Below are positions 1 through 6,854 of a DNA stretch of 14,931 nucleotides, piece after piece. A model generated the notes under the pieces. The model saw only the letters and a program-made list of their open reading frames with translations, did not search any database and was not told where the DNA came from. The stretch's first letter is position 1. Each line of letters opens with the position of its first letter. The position numbers and the translations under genes are program-made. This stretch comes from an uncultured Prevotella sp. (GTDB lineage Bacteria > Bacteroidota > Bacteroidia > Bacteroidales > Bacteroidaceae): assembly GCA_900314365.1 (NCBI GenBank), contig OMVH01000289.1, positions 1-14,931 on the forward strand, written 5' to 3'.

Positions 1-174
1 TCCTATTTTGGCGTATTTGGGAGCAAAGTAAGTCTTGCTTCAAAATATGCCCGTATTTTGGCACTTTCGCGTTTCTTTTTCTTTACAAACTTCACGACGA
101 CCTTTGATTTTTGATACGCTTTTTAGGGCCGAAGTCAATCAAGTGTGCAATGTAATTCCACCCCCTACGCCACC
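1..174. other. Non-coding left edge, AT-rich
   Basis: No convincing gene lies here. The stretch is downstream of the minus-strand TPR-like gene. It contains two copies of TATTTTGGC (near 4 and 54) and several T-rich runs. I find no clean intrinsic terminator hairpin and no full TAnnTTTG promoter on either strand. Any gene further left lies outside the window. Confidence 0.4.
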
Positions 175-1095
175 TCACAGATGAAGCTTATCATGGCAGT
201 AGGCAGCGGCACGCTGATAGAACGCTTGTTCATCGGTCAGGGACACCGGCTCCACAGCGCTGAGTTCTGCCGACAGTCGCATCAGTGCCGATGACGCATG
301 CCAACCGGCCTGCTTACGGAGAGCAAGGCTCTTGCGCGCTTCGAAAGCAGCGCGCGCCGGAGCTCGTTTGCGCAACATAAAAGCCAGCTCGCCGTGAAGT
401 CCTGCACTGAAAACCTCCCGCTTCTGTCTCATTACTGCCGTGCAGAGCAAAGCCACCTTCAGGTCATGGTCGTCGGTGATTGCGGCCAATCCGCTATAAA
501 GGTAAGGGTCATGATAGCGTTGCAGCAGGCGGATGTAGACCCCAGTGGCTTTATCGCGCTGCCCCGACATAGCGTAGACCTGAGCCAGATGCCTGAGATT
601 GTTCTTGTCGGAAGGCCTCGCCTCCAGGGCCCTTGTGAACAGCGGCATCACTCGCTCCACATAGCTGCGGCCTTTCTTTGCAAGAGGTTTCATGAGATGG
701 TCGACAGCCCGCTGTCCCAGCGAAGCCATGTAATGACCATTGAACTGTGAGGCTTTCCAATCGTCGTCCTTGAGCTTCTCGACAAACGGGATAAAGTACT
801 CCAAATTAAATTCTTCCACTTTGGAGTCCATCTTCAGCGCACATCGCACGATGGCCGCATTGGCCTTCCCGTCGTCTTCCGTATGGGCCGCAGCCCTGAC
901 CATGCGCGTGAGTGCCTGTCGGGCCTCAGCAAGGCGGCCCGCCGAAAAGTATTTGGCAAACATGTCGTTGGCTGTCCACAACATAGCCAGCGACGTGTAG
1001 TGTCCCTGGTGAACGTCGAACATCGGGCAAATAGCCTCGTAGGCCTGCTCTGTCTGCCCCTTCTTGCGAAGCTCGAAGACATCCCTCACCTCCAT
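175..1095 (-). CDS. TPR-like hypothetical protein
   Basis: A 306-residue, predicted soluble, mostly helical protein with no signal peptide or membrane segment. Residues about 145-210 read like consecutive tetratricopeptide helices: an ALEARPSDKNN turn, then LAQVYAMSGQRDKA and a YIRLLQRY helix. The N-terminal part (DVFELRKKGQTEQAYEAI) also has the short helix-turn-helix spacing of TPR proteins. TPR solenoids normally act as protein-binding scaffolds, but the partner cannot be read from the sequence. The ATG lies 6 bp after the stop of the upstream radical SAM gene, so the two are probably co-transcribed. There is no separate promoter between them and no Shine-Dalgarno, as expected in Bacteroidota. 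I recognise the fold class, not a characterised family member; the function is unknown. Confidence 0.8.
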   Translation of the reverse strand: MEVRDVFELRKKGQTEQAYEAICPMFDVHQGHYTSLAMLWTANDMFAKYFSAGRLAEARQALTRMVRAAAHTEDDGKANAAIVRCALKMDSKVEEFNLEYFIPFVEKLKDDDWKASQFNGHYMASLGQRAVDHLMKPLAKKGRSYVERVMPLFTRALEARPSDKNNLRHLAQVYAMSGQRDKATGVYIRLLQRYHDPYLYSGLAAITDDHDLKVALLCTAVMRQKREVFSAGLHGELAFMLRKRAPARAAFEARKSLALRKQAGWHASSALMRLSAELSAVEPVSLTDEQAFYQRAAAYCHDKLHL

Positions 1096-1101
1096 AGCTG
1101 T

Positions 1102-1890
1102 TCAATAAGAAGCGGTACAGGGTATGCCGGCAGCTATAACCCGGTCGCGTATGGCATCGAGCTCAGCGGGAGTAGCCTTGAGCAAATTGCGGTCGGGGGT
1201 CTCGCGGTCGATGGTATATATCATCACCTCCATCGGAGCTATTTCGCGGACAGCCTCCAGCCACGGCTTCACATAGTCCTCGCCGAGGTTATCGACTGAC
1301 TGAGGCTGGGGACCATCGGTGAAGCCCTTCATGAAGATGGTCTGGATGATAACGTGACCGTGGAAAGCCTTCATGCCTTCAATGATGTCACGCACGGAAT
1401 AGGACGGTTGCTGAGGACGGTCCACACAGCGGATGTAACCGGCATTGACAGTGTCGAGCTTCAGAATGTTGTTGTCCACCTTCATGAGAGCGGCCCTGAC
1501 CGCAGGCTTCGAGATGAAGGTGGAATTGCTCAGCACGCTAATCTTGGCCTGCGGACAGAGGGCATCGCGCAGTCTGACAGTATCGTCGATGATGCCCGCA
1601 AAGTCAGGATGGCCCGTGGGCTCCCCGTTGCCTGCAAAAGTCAGCACATCGGGGTGACTGCCTTCAAGGTGCATCTTCGTCAGTTGCTTCTCAAGGGCCG
1701 AAGCCACCTCTGCGCGCGTTGGACGATGGTGACGGGGCAGTCGGTCCTTGTTGTAGCCGCACTCGCAATAGATGCAGTCGAAGGTGCACACCTTGCCGTC
1801 GTCGGGCATGAGGTTGATGCCAAGGGAGAGGCCTAACCGGCGACTGTGAACAGGACCGTAGATGGGGGAAGGATAGATAACTGTGCTCAT
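1102..1890 (-). CDS. Radical SAM protein, COG0731 (TYW1-like) type
   Basis: A 262-residue radical SAM enzyme. The cluster motif CTFDCIYC (Cys35, Cys39, Cys42; CX3CX2C) would bind the [4Fe-4S] cluster that cleaves S-adenosylmethionine. A GNGEPT motif at about 87-92 matches the SAM-binding GE motif, and the opening YGPVHSRRLG...GIN is typical of COG0731 Fe-S oxidoreductases, which are related to the wyosine synthase TYW1. The substrate in bacteria is not established, so I do not claim tRNA wyosine synthesis. An in-frame extension runs upstream to a GTG at 2028, but that codon lies inside a transposon-like inverted repeat. The ATG at 1890 follows a TACATTTG -7 box at 1917-1924 and begins the conserved part of the protein, so I chose it. 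It is followed 6 bp later by the TPR-like gene. Confidence 0.87.
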   Translation of the reverse strand: MSTVIYPSPIYGPVHSRRLGLSLGINLMPDDGKVCTFDCIYCECGYNKDRLPRHHRPTRAEVASALEKQLTKMHLEGSHPDVLTFAGNGEPTGHPDFAGIIDDTVRLRDALCPQAKISVLSNSTFISKPAVRAALMKVDNNILKLDTVNAGYIRCVDRPQQPSYSVRDIIEGMKAFHGHVIIQTIFMKGFTDGPQPQSVDNLGEDYVKPWLEAVREIAPMEVMIYTIDRETPDRNLLKATPAELDAIRDRVIAAGIPCTASY

Positions 1891-1916
1891 TTTTATTACA
1901 TTTCTACTTGTGGTGG

Positions 1917-1924
1917 CAAATGTA
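1917..1924 (-). promoter_or_regulatory. Candidate -7 box for the radical SAM gene
   Basis: On the minus strand the bases read TACATTTG, a full match to the Bacteroidota TAnnTTTG consensus. It would place the transcript start about 20 nt before the ATG at 1890. No good TTTG is found at the expected -33 distance, so this rests on the -7 box alone. Confidence 0.5.
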
Positions 1925-2013
1925 GGAAAAAACAGCGAAACTGATAAGAGAATGGTCGGATTATTTGCCTGCAAACTGAAAAAAAATGAATCTTCAGCCG
2001 TAAGAGCCATCGA

Positions 2014-2021
2014 GTTTATGA
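2014..2021. repeat. Left target-site duplication (GTTTATGA)
   Basis: GTTTATGA here is repeated exactly at 2345-2352, immediately outside the two ends of the inverted-repeat element. The identity of the copies suggests a fairly recent insertion. Confidence 0.8.
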
Positions 2022-2046
2022 GGCGCACCCGATAAACCCTGTGGTT
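2022..2046 (+). repeat. Left terminal inverted repeat
   Basis: This 25-bp repeat pairs with 2320-2344 with two mismatches, at positions 4 and 15 counted from the outer end. Confidence 0.82.
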
Positions 2047-2097
2047 AGAGAATTAAACTCAAGAGCACTGCTATATCTTTTACAAAAACAAATAAAA

Positions 2098-2117
2098 CCC
2101 TTGCTGTGATGCAAGGG
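2098..2117. repeat. Hairpin inside the element: 7-bp stem
   Basis: CCCTTGC at 2098-2104 pairs perfectly with GCAAGGG at 2111-2117 across a 6-nt loop. It lies near the left end of the MITE-like element. Confidence 0.65.
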
Positions 2118-2151
2118 CTACGACTGGTGGGACTGTGTTTTTAAGGTTTTT

Positions 2152-2283
2152 CTTTGTGCCAGCGTCATTATCCGACGGAGGAGGATTTGCCGTTTGGTGG
2201 GTGATGGCGGTTAGAGGCGTAGCCTCTCACAAGCCATCATCCAACAACGGCAAAGGGCGTTGGCCCTTGACGATGGCACAAAG
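2152..2283. repeat. Core fold-back of the element
   Basis: An outer pair, 2152-2166 with 2269-2283, matches at 14 of 15 bases (CTTTGTGCCA against TGGCACAAAG). It encloses a long hairpin with 33-nt imperfect arms (2186-2218 and 2222-2254), tipped by AGAGGC-GTA-GCCTCT, and a small perfect one (AAGGGC-GTTG-GCCCTT, 2253-2268). The layout would allow a multi-branched RNA or DNA cruciform on either strand. Confidence 0.65.
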
Positions 2284-2319
2284 GGTTTTCTTGGTTTTGG
2301 TTATAAAACTAAGAACTAA

Positions 2320-2344
2320 AACCACAGGGCTTATCGGGTGAGCC
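2320..2344 (-). repeat. Right terminal inverted repeat
   Basis: The reverse complement of this stretch matches the left terminal repeat at 23 of 25 positions. Similarity continues weakly for a few more bases inward. Confidence 0.82.
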
Positions 2345-2352
2345 GTTTATGA
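2345..2352. repeat. Right target-site duplication (GTTTATGA)
   Basis: This is the second copy of the 8-bp direct repeat bounding the element. Removing 2022-2352 would restore one uninterrupted copy of the target. Confidence 0.8.
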
Positions 2353-2447
2353 TTCAGACGGCTCCTGTGCACCGACAACTTTAGGGGAAGCCTCCGCGAG
2401 TTCCAACATTTTCAGCCGACGAATGACCTGTACATGGATATTTTCGT

Positions 2448-2455
2448 TAACTTTG
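2448..2455 (+). promoter_or_regulatory. Candidate -7 box for the membrane protein gene
   Basis: TAACTTTG is an exact TAnnTTTG match, 36 nt before the ATG at 2492. No clear TTTG lies at the -33 distance. The box is about 100 bp beyond the right end of the MITE-like element. Confidence 0.5.
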
Positions 2456-2491
2456 CAAACAATTCTGTAGAAGCTATTACCCAAGAAGAAT

Positions 2492-3010
2492 ATGAGTCGA
2501 AGACGAATACTGAGCATCATCGAACTTGCCATTACCGCCATCTACGTGTCGCTTTGCTGGAACGTGGGCGGACTGCTGCCGCACAGCCTCTCGTGTACCT
2601 CTTATATAATACCACATTATATCGACTTCTCCATCTACATTCTCACGGTGATGGTCTTCGTGGCTCTCACGCTTTTCCACGGCAGCAACCGCACGTGCCG
2701 CGTCATGGTGTGGCTGATGCTTATTGGTCTGGCCGATGTGGCCGTCTCGCCTCATTACCACACAGAGAACACCTTTCTGCACTATTTCGGCGGCATCCTC
2801 TGTTGTGTCGCTTCCGTGGTCTATGCCGCCCAGCGTGCCCCCAAAGTGCTCTACACATGGCTGGTGTGCTTTGTCTTCTGCGCCGTAAACCCGAGGTGCC
2901 GCATTCTCTTTGAGGAACTCAACTGTCTCGTAGAAATCATTCTACTCAACTTCTTCATTACCGACCCGCCACATTCTAAGGTGACGGCCCCCTCATTGAA
3001 GGAAAACTGA
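2492..3010 (+). CDS. Small polytopic membrane protein, unrecognised
   Basis: A 172-residue hydrophobic protein with about six possible membrane segments, near residues 7-29, 43-63, 68-85, 96-113, 118-132 and 142-156. The C-terminus is short and polar. It has no cleavable signal peptide; a basic MSRRR start suggests a cytoplasmic N-terminus. Polar residues that could sit at the membrane face include His42/Asp45, and His88, His90, Glu92 and His97 in the loop before the fourth segment, so metal binding is possible but purely speculative. I do not recognise the family. It stands alone: a divergent radical SAM gene and the MITE-like element lie upstream, and a 202-bp spacer separates it from ptb. 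The ATG was chosen because it follows a TAACTTTG box and begins the hydrophobic region. Confidence 0.7.
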   Translation: MSRRRILSIIELAITAIYVSLCWNVGGLLPHSLSCTSYIIPHYIDFSIYILTVMVFVALTLFHGSNRTCRVMVWLMLIGLADVAVSPHYHTENTFLHYFGGILCCVASVVYAAQRAPKVLYTWLVCFVFCAVNPRCRILFEELNCLVEIILLNFFITDPPHSKVTAPSLKEN

Positions 3011-3212
3011 CATAGCATGACAAGGACGATGCCGACAAAAAGCCACATAGAAACCACAACAAGTATGTGTACTCTTTGCTCGCACACACCCTCTCTTTTA
3101 CCCATGCAACCGTTCAAATTTGTCAAAAAGTAAGCTTTGCCACATGATTTTAGCCTCGAGAACAAGGTTATTTCAGAATAAATGCCTAACTTTCGGGCAA
3201 AATACTTAAACT
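3011..3212. other. Spacer before ptb
   Basis: These 202 bases hold no convincing gene; a minus-strand reading frame crossing them overlaps the membrane protein gene and looks like chance. A TAACTTTC sequence at 3187-3194, one base off the -7 consensus, sits 18 nt before the ptb ATG and is the best promoter candidate. No terminator hairpin was seen. Confidence 0.4.
3187..3194 (+). promoter_or_regulatory. Candidate -7 box for ptb-buk
   Basis: TAACTTTC differs from TAnnTTTG only in the last base. It would give a leader of roughly 12 nt before the ATG at 3213. There is no matching -33 TTTG. Confidence 0.4.
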
Positions 3213-4124
3213 ATGGAAACTAAAACAATCAAGGACTTTGATGAGCTGCTCAGCCGGGAGCTTCATCAGGGAAAAAATAAGCGTGTCGCCATAGCCTGGG
3301 GACTCGACACCGAAACCCGTGCCGCCATCCTCGAAGCTCTTCAGCGGAGAATGCTTGAGGCTGTCTTCGTGGGTCCAGGGGAGCCACTGCGCCAAAGCCA
3401 TGAGTTCGAAGCCTTCAGCGACCACGTCAGCTACGTGGAGGCTGCTACGGAACAGGAGGCAAGCGCCAAGTGCGTAAGTCTGGTCAGAGAGGGCAAAGCC
3501 GACATCGTCATGAAGGGACTCGTGCACAGCGACACACTGCTGAGAGCTGTTCTCTCGAAAGAAGAGGGTCTGCTCCCTAAGGGCAACGTGCTCACCCACT
3601 TGGCCGTAGCTAAATTGCCCAACTATCATAAGCTGCTCTTCTACACCGATGCCGCCGTAATCCCCTACCCCACTGACGCACAACGCCATATGCAGGTGAA
3701 ATATATCGCTGACACCTGCCACCGATTGGGCATTGCAGAACCGCGCATCTCGCTTATCCACTGCTCGGAAAAAGTGGATGCCAAGCATTTCCCCTACACG
3801 GCAGGCTTCGCGTCCATCAAGGAGGCTGCCCTACGAGGCGACTTTGGGGCTTGTGTCGTTGACGGTCCACTCGACCTGAAAACGTCGTGCGACAGGAAGA
3901 GCATGTCCATCAAAGGCATTCATTCTCCCATCAATGGCGACGCCGATGCCCTCATCTTCCCCGACATCGAGGCCGGTAACTTGTTCCACAAGGTTATTAC
4001 GCTCTTCTGCGGAGCTGAGATAGCCTGCCTCCTGATGGGCACGTCGGCCCCCGTAGTGTTCACGTCGAGAAGCGACTCGGCACGTACCAAGCTCATGAGC
4101 CTGGCCATAGCACTTAACCTCTGA
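3213..4124 (+). CDS. ptb: Phosphate butyryltransferase
   Basis: A 303-residue member of the phosphate acetyl/butyryltransferase family (PTA_PTB), which exchanges CoA and phosphate between an acyl-CoA and an acyl-phosphate in the cytoplasm. Family features visible: ADIVMKGLVHSDTLLRAVL at about 96-114, DGPLDL at 217-222, ADALIFPDIEAGN at 244-256, and the closing block with SRSDSARTK at 285-293. The length is typical of Ptb and shorter than DRTGG-containing Pta proteins. The butyrate kinase gene begins 13 bp downstream, which makes butyryl- or branched-chain acyl-CoA the likely substrate rather than acetyl-CoA. Isobutyryl- or isovaleryl-CoA from amino-acid breakdown is as plausible as butyryl-CoA, because no butyryl-CoA synthesis genes lie in the window. 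Confidence 0.92.
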   Translation: METKTIKDFDELLSRELHQGKNKRVAIAWGLDTETRAAILEALQRRMLEAVFVGPGEPLRQSHEFEAFSDHVSYVEAATEQEASAKCVSLVREGKADIVMKGLVHSDTLLRAVLSKEEGLLPKGNVLTHLAVAKLPNYHKLLFYTDAAVIPYPTDAQRHMQVKYIADTCHRLGIAEPRISLIHCSEKVDAKHFPYTAGFASIKEAALRGDFGACVVDGPLDLKTSCDRKSMSIKGIHSPINGDADALIFPDIEAGNLFHKVITLFCGAEIACLLMGTSAPVVFTSRSDSARTKLMSLAIALNL

Positions 4125-4137
4125 AAACAAAGAAACG

Positions 4138-5208
4138 ATGAATGCATCCATGAGAATATTAGCTATCAATCCCGGTTCAACCTCTACAAAAATAGCTGTC
4201 TACGAGGATGAGAATCCGGTTCTTGTCAGCGACATCGACCACACTCCTGCCGAACTGCGACGATTAGGCAGCATTACTGGCCAGCTGGAATTCCGGCGAC
4301 AGTTAGTCGTCGACGAGCTTCGACGCAATGGTCAGCCTCTTAACTTCAATGCCGTTATCGGGCGGGGAGGACTTGCCAAGCCGGTGGCAAGCGGTGTGTA
4401 CGATGTCAATGAGCAGATGGTCTACGACGAGCTTCATGCCGTCCACATGCATGCCTGCGACTTGGGATGCATCATCGCTCACGAGATAGCCTCGGGCATA
4501 AAGGGCTGCCGCTGCTTCATTGCCGACCCTGGCGTCGTTGACGAACTCTGCGACGAGGCGCGCACCAGCGGGTCACCTCTGATGCCCAACATTTGTATCT
4601 GGCACGCACTGAACCAGCGGGCTATAGCCCATCGCTACGCCAGGGAGCACGGACAACGCTACGAGGACCTCGACCTCATCATGTGTCACCTCGGAGGGGG
4701 AATCTCTGTGGCAGCCCACCACAAAGGACGAGCCATCGATGCGAACAACGCACTCGACGGCAGCGGTCCTTTCTCTCCCGAACGAGCTGGCACTCTTCCC
4801 GCGGCCGACCTCATAAGACTCTGCTTCAGCGGTAAGTTCACCGAGGACCAAATGCTCGCGATGGTGACGGGGCAAGGAGGACTTATGGCACATCTCGGAA
4901 CCAACGATATGCGCGAAGTTCTCAGACGGATAAAGGGTGGTGACAAGCATGCCGAGAAGATTGTCGACGCTATGGTCTATCACATAGCAAAGAGCATTGC
5001 AGCTGAAGGAGCCGTGCTGTGCGGTCACGTGGATGCAGTGATTCTGACCGGAGGCATTGCCTATGAGGACTATGTGGTAAGCCGGTTGCGCCGCCGCCTC
5101 GCTTATCTCGGGCCCATCGCAGTCTATCCCGGACAGAACGAGATGCAGGCTCTCGCCCTCAATGCGCTGGCCGTATTGAGGGGAGAGAAACAGAGTAAGG
5201 AATATTGA
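4138..5208 (+). CDS. buk: Butyrate kinase
   Basis: A 356-residue acetokinase-family enzyme (ASKHA fold) that converts acyl-phosphate plus ADP to the free acid plus ATP. Visible motifs: phosphate-binding NPGSTSTK at 11-18, GRGG at 75-78, IADPGVVDE at about 128-136, HLGGGIS at 184-190 and SGPFSPERAG at 209-218, all in butyrate-kinase rather than acetate-kinase form. The length matches the butyrate kinase group. It follows ptb by 13 bp and is surely co-transcribed; together the two recover one ATP per acyl-CoA. The ATG at 4138 is the first after ptb, but a second ATG at 4150 (MRILAINPG) is an equally good start and gives the usual N-terminus. The gene converges on the MEMO-AMMECR1 gene across only 31 bp, where I see no clear terminator. 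Confidence 0.93.
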   Translation: MNASMRILAINPGSTSTKIAVYEDENPVLVSDIDHTPAELRRLGSITGQLEFRRQLVVDELRRNGQPLNFNAVIGRGGLAKPVASGVYDVNEQMVYDELHAVHMHACDLGCIIAHEIASGIKGCRCFIADPGVVDELCDEARTSGSPLMPNICIWHALNQRAIAHRYAREHGQRYEDLDLIMCHLGGGISVAAHHKGRAIDANNALDGSGPFSPERAGTLPAADLIRLCFSGKFTEDQMLAMVTGQGGLMAHLGTNDMREVLRRIKGGDKHAEKIVDAMVYHIAKSIAAEGAVLCGHVDAVILTGGIAYEDYVVSRLRRRLAYLGPIAVYPGQNEMQALALNALAVLRGEKQSKEY

Positions 5209-5239
5209 TTGCTGCGGAGAAAAGAGGCTGTTGGCTACC

Positions 5240-6733
5240 CTACAGCTCCTTTATGATAATGGCTTCATAGGTGTAAAGTTCGGCATCGCGCCATCCGTCC
5301 CAGCCAATCCCGGCTTTGTCGCGTGAGCAATGACCCAAGAACTCCTCTTTGGTCCAGTCAACTTCCTGGGCAACCTGCGGAAGGAAAGTACCGCTACGGC
5401 CCCCCTTCCTTATGAAGATGCCCTGACGGCCATAGTCAAACTCGCTGATGTCGTGAATGCGTTTGAGCGGAGTTAGCACGCTGATCTCGACCTTGATATC
5501 GCTAAGCTCAGACGCTCTCACCGCGGAGAAACGCGGGTCCTCCGTAGCGGCAGCGGCAGCCATCTCACAAACAACCTGCCACAGCGGACGGTCGTAGCTG
5601 AAGAGTCCGATACAGCCGCGAAGGCTGCCATGCTCAGTAAGCGTAACGAAAGCTCCGGTCTTGAAGTTGAGCATGCTGTCTGTGCACGAGGGCTTGTAGC
5701 TTCCGCCCGAGACCTTTGCCTCAATGCTCTTGCGCGCCATGTCCAACAGTTCCTGACGGTTGGCTTCACTAAGATGGAACCCCTGCACCTTGTTTTCCTT
5801 CTCACGGCAAAGTGCAAAAGCGTGGTATCCCACCACCTGGTCGTGCCCGCCATAAGGCGAGTCACCCGAATTACAATAGCCGAGATGGTGCATCTTGAGG
5901 CTTTTGTCACCATCGGCCATAAGCATCATCACATAGATGGCACACTGACCGCAAGCGCTCGTTGCGAGATTGGGTAGGCCCAGGGATGCGTTGGCGACAA
6001 GCTGGGCTACGAATTTCTGCGGACTGCCAGTCATGATGGATTGGCCGGTGAGCCTATCCACTTTGCACGCATCAGCATAGGAAGGATAATGAGAGAAGTC
6101 GCTGCTGACAACGAAAAGATTACGGCCGTTGAAATAAGGCTTCAGAGCCTTGGCAACAGCCCGGAGCACAGAGGGAGACTCCGTACCTATTATTATAGGT
6201 ACTATCGGAGGCATCTTCTCTAAATGATATTGCAACAACGGCAACTCCACCTCTAAGCAATGCTCCCGATTGTGAGCCGACGGCAGACAGCAGAAACAGG
6301 AATTCGAGGATACCAAAGCCTTGCAAGTGGCTGTGTCCACCCTCACGTTACCAAGTGGAGTGGCATAATAATCAAAGTGGGAGGCCACGGAGGCACTGTC
6401 GAATCCCTCGTGGTGGCTGGGACCTATGAGGAAGATGCGGTCGTAATCCGCCGAAGAGGGGATAGCTGCAAAGGCCTTTGCAGCCGTTGCACCAGAAAAC
6501 ACATACCCGGCATGAGGAACAATGACCGCCTGGACAGCGCCGCTTGCACATGCACTGTCCTCAGCAGCCTCACGGAAATAAGTTCGCAATTCGCGAATCA
6601 GACTGTCGCGACTCGCAGGATAGAACTGACCGGCAACGGCCGGCTGTCTCACGGCCGGTGCAGTGCCATAAGATGAAGTACATGATGTCATAAGCATGAT
6701 GTATAATAAAGGTAGTATGATTCTTCTTGTCAT
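5240..6733 (-). CDS. MEMO-AMMECR1 fusion, predicted lipoprotein
   Basis: A 497-residue two-domain protein. Residues 1-18 form a lipoprotein-type signal (basic MTRR, hydrophobic stretch, MTSC with Cys18 as the candidate lipidated residue). Residues about 28-310 are a MEMO domain, with the metal-site type residues in VPHAGYVFSG (His74), GPSHH (His107/His108), DFSHY (His215) and CGQC (Cys261/Cys264). Residues about 320-497 are an AMMECR1 domain with its signature LRGCIG at 371-376. In the AmmeMemoRadiSam grouping these two domains occur with a radical SAM enzyme; their biochemical role is not settled. That partner is not next to this gene. An in-frame TTG six bases upstream (6739) is less likely than the ATG at 6733. 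A complete -33/-7 promoter precedes the ATG. Confidence 0.9.
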   Translation of the reverse strand: MTRRIILPLLYIMLMTSCTSSYGTAPAVRQPAVAGQFYPASRDSLIRELRTYFREAAEDSACASGAVQAVIVPHAGYVFSGATAAKAFAAIPSSADYDRIFLIGPSHHEGFDSASVASHFDYYATPLGNVRVDTATCKALVSSNSCFCCLPSAHNREHCLEVELPLLQYHLEKMPPIVPIIIGTESPSVLRAVAKALKPYFNGRNLFVVSSDFSHYPSYADACKVDRLTGQSIMTGSPQKFVAQLVANASLGLPNLATSACGQCAIYVMMLMADGDKSLKMHHLGYCNSGDSPYGGHDQVVGYHAFALCREKENKVQGFHLSEANRQELLDMARKSIEAKVSGGSYKPSCTDSMLNFKTGAFVTLTEHGSLRGCIGLFSYDRPLWQVVCEMAAAAATEDPRFSAVRASELSDIKVEISVLTPLKRIHDISEFDYGRQGIFIRKGGRSGTFLPQVAQEVDWTKEEFLGHCSRDKAGIGWDGWRDAELYTYEAIIIKEL

Positions 6734-6753
6734 ATCCAAAAGTTAGGACAGGC

Positions 6754-6785
6754 CAAAGATAGTGTTTTTTGAAGATTATAGCAAA
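6754..6785 (-). promoter_or_regulatory. Promoter of the MEMO-AMMECR1 gene
   Basis: On the minus strand, TTTG (6782-6785) is followed after 20 nt by TATCTTTG (6754-6761), matching both Bacteroidota promoter elements at the right spacing. The predicted start of transcription lies about 14 nt before the ATG. Confidence 0.75.
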
Positions 6786-6790
6786 TATTT

Positions 6791-6821
6791 TTTGCCATTT
6801 CAGAATTATTGACTAACTTTA
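6791..6821 (+). promoter_or_regulatory. Promoter of the nfeD operon
   Basis: TTTG (6791-6794) is followed after 19 nt by TAACTTTA (6814-6821), one base off the TAnnTTTG consensus. It faces away from the MEMO-AMMECR1 promoter, with only five bases between the two -33 elements. The ATG of the downstream gene is 33 nt beyond the -7 box. Confidence 0.7.
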
Positions 6822-6854
6822 CACACATCATCACCCACCTAACACTATGCCACA

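Larger units (their letters stand above)
2022..2344. mobile_element. MITE-like non-autonomous element (323 bp)
   Basis: The two ends form terminal inverted repeats. Bases 2022-2046 match the reverse complement of 2320-2344 at 23 of 25 positions; both outer ends begin GGC and share CACCCGATAA. The element is flanked by an identical 8-bp direct repeat, GTTTATGA, at 2014-2021 and 2345-2352, as expected of a target-site duplication. It encodes no transposase and no plausible protein, so it would have to be moved in trans. An 8-bp duplication is made by several IS families (IS1595, IS66 and IS256 among them); I cannot assign the parent. The interior is a series of nested hairpins. The element lies in the spacer between two divergent genes, about 100 bp from each likely promoter, and disrupts neither. 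Confidence 0.85.

Noticed and set aside
1102..1890. Radical SAM gene as the AmmeMemoRadiSam partner of the MEMO-AMMECR1 gene
   Set aside because: Its N-terminal text and GNGEPT motif fit COG0731, not the PflA-like enzyme of that grouping, and four other genes or elements lie between them.
1891..2028. N-terminal extension of the radical SAM protein
   Set aside because: It starts at a GTG within the terminal inverted repeat of the element, upstream of the likely promoter, and lacks family resemblance.
2135..2341. Plus-strand 68-codon reading frame inside the MITE-like element
   Set aside because: It starts at a GTG and runs through the hairpins and the terminal repeat. The protein text resembles no transposase or known family, so it is a by-product of the repeats.
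2851..3165. Minus-strand 104-codon frame
   Set aside because: It overlaps the end of the membrane protein gene. Its hydrophobic centre could mislead, but there is no promoter and no family resemblance.
3186..3788. Long minus-strand frame opposite ptb
   Set aside because: It is antisense to the strongly supported ptb coding sequence, a usual effect of its codon pattern. The other long antisense frames opposite cca, the SPFH gene and the symporter are set aside for the same reason.
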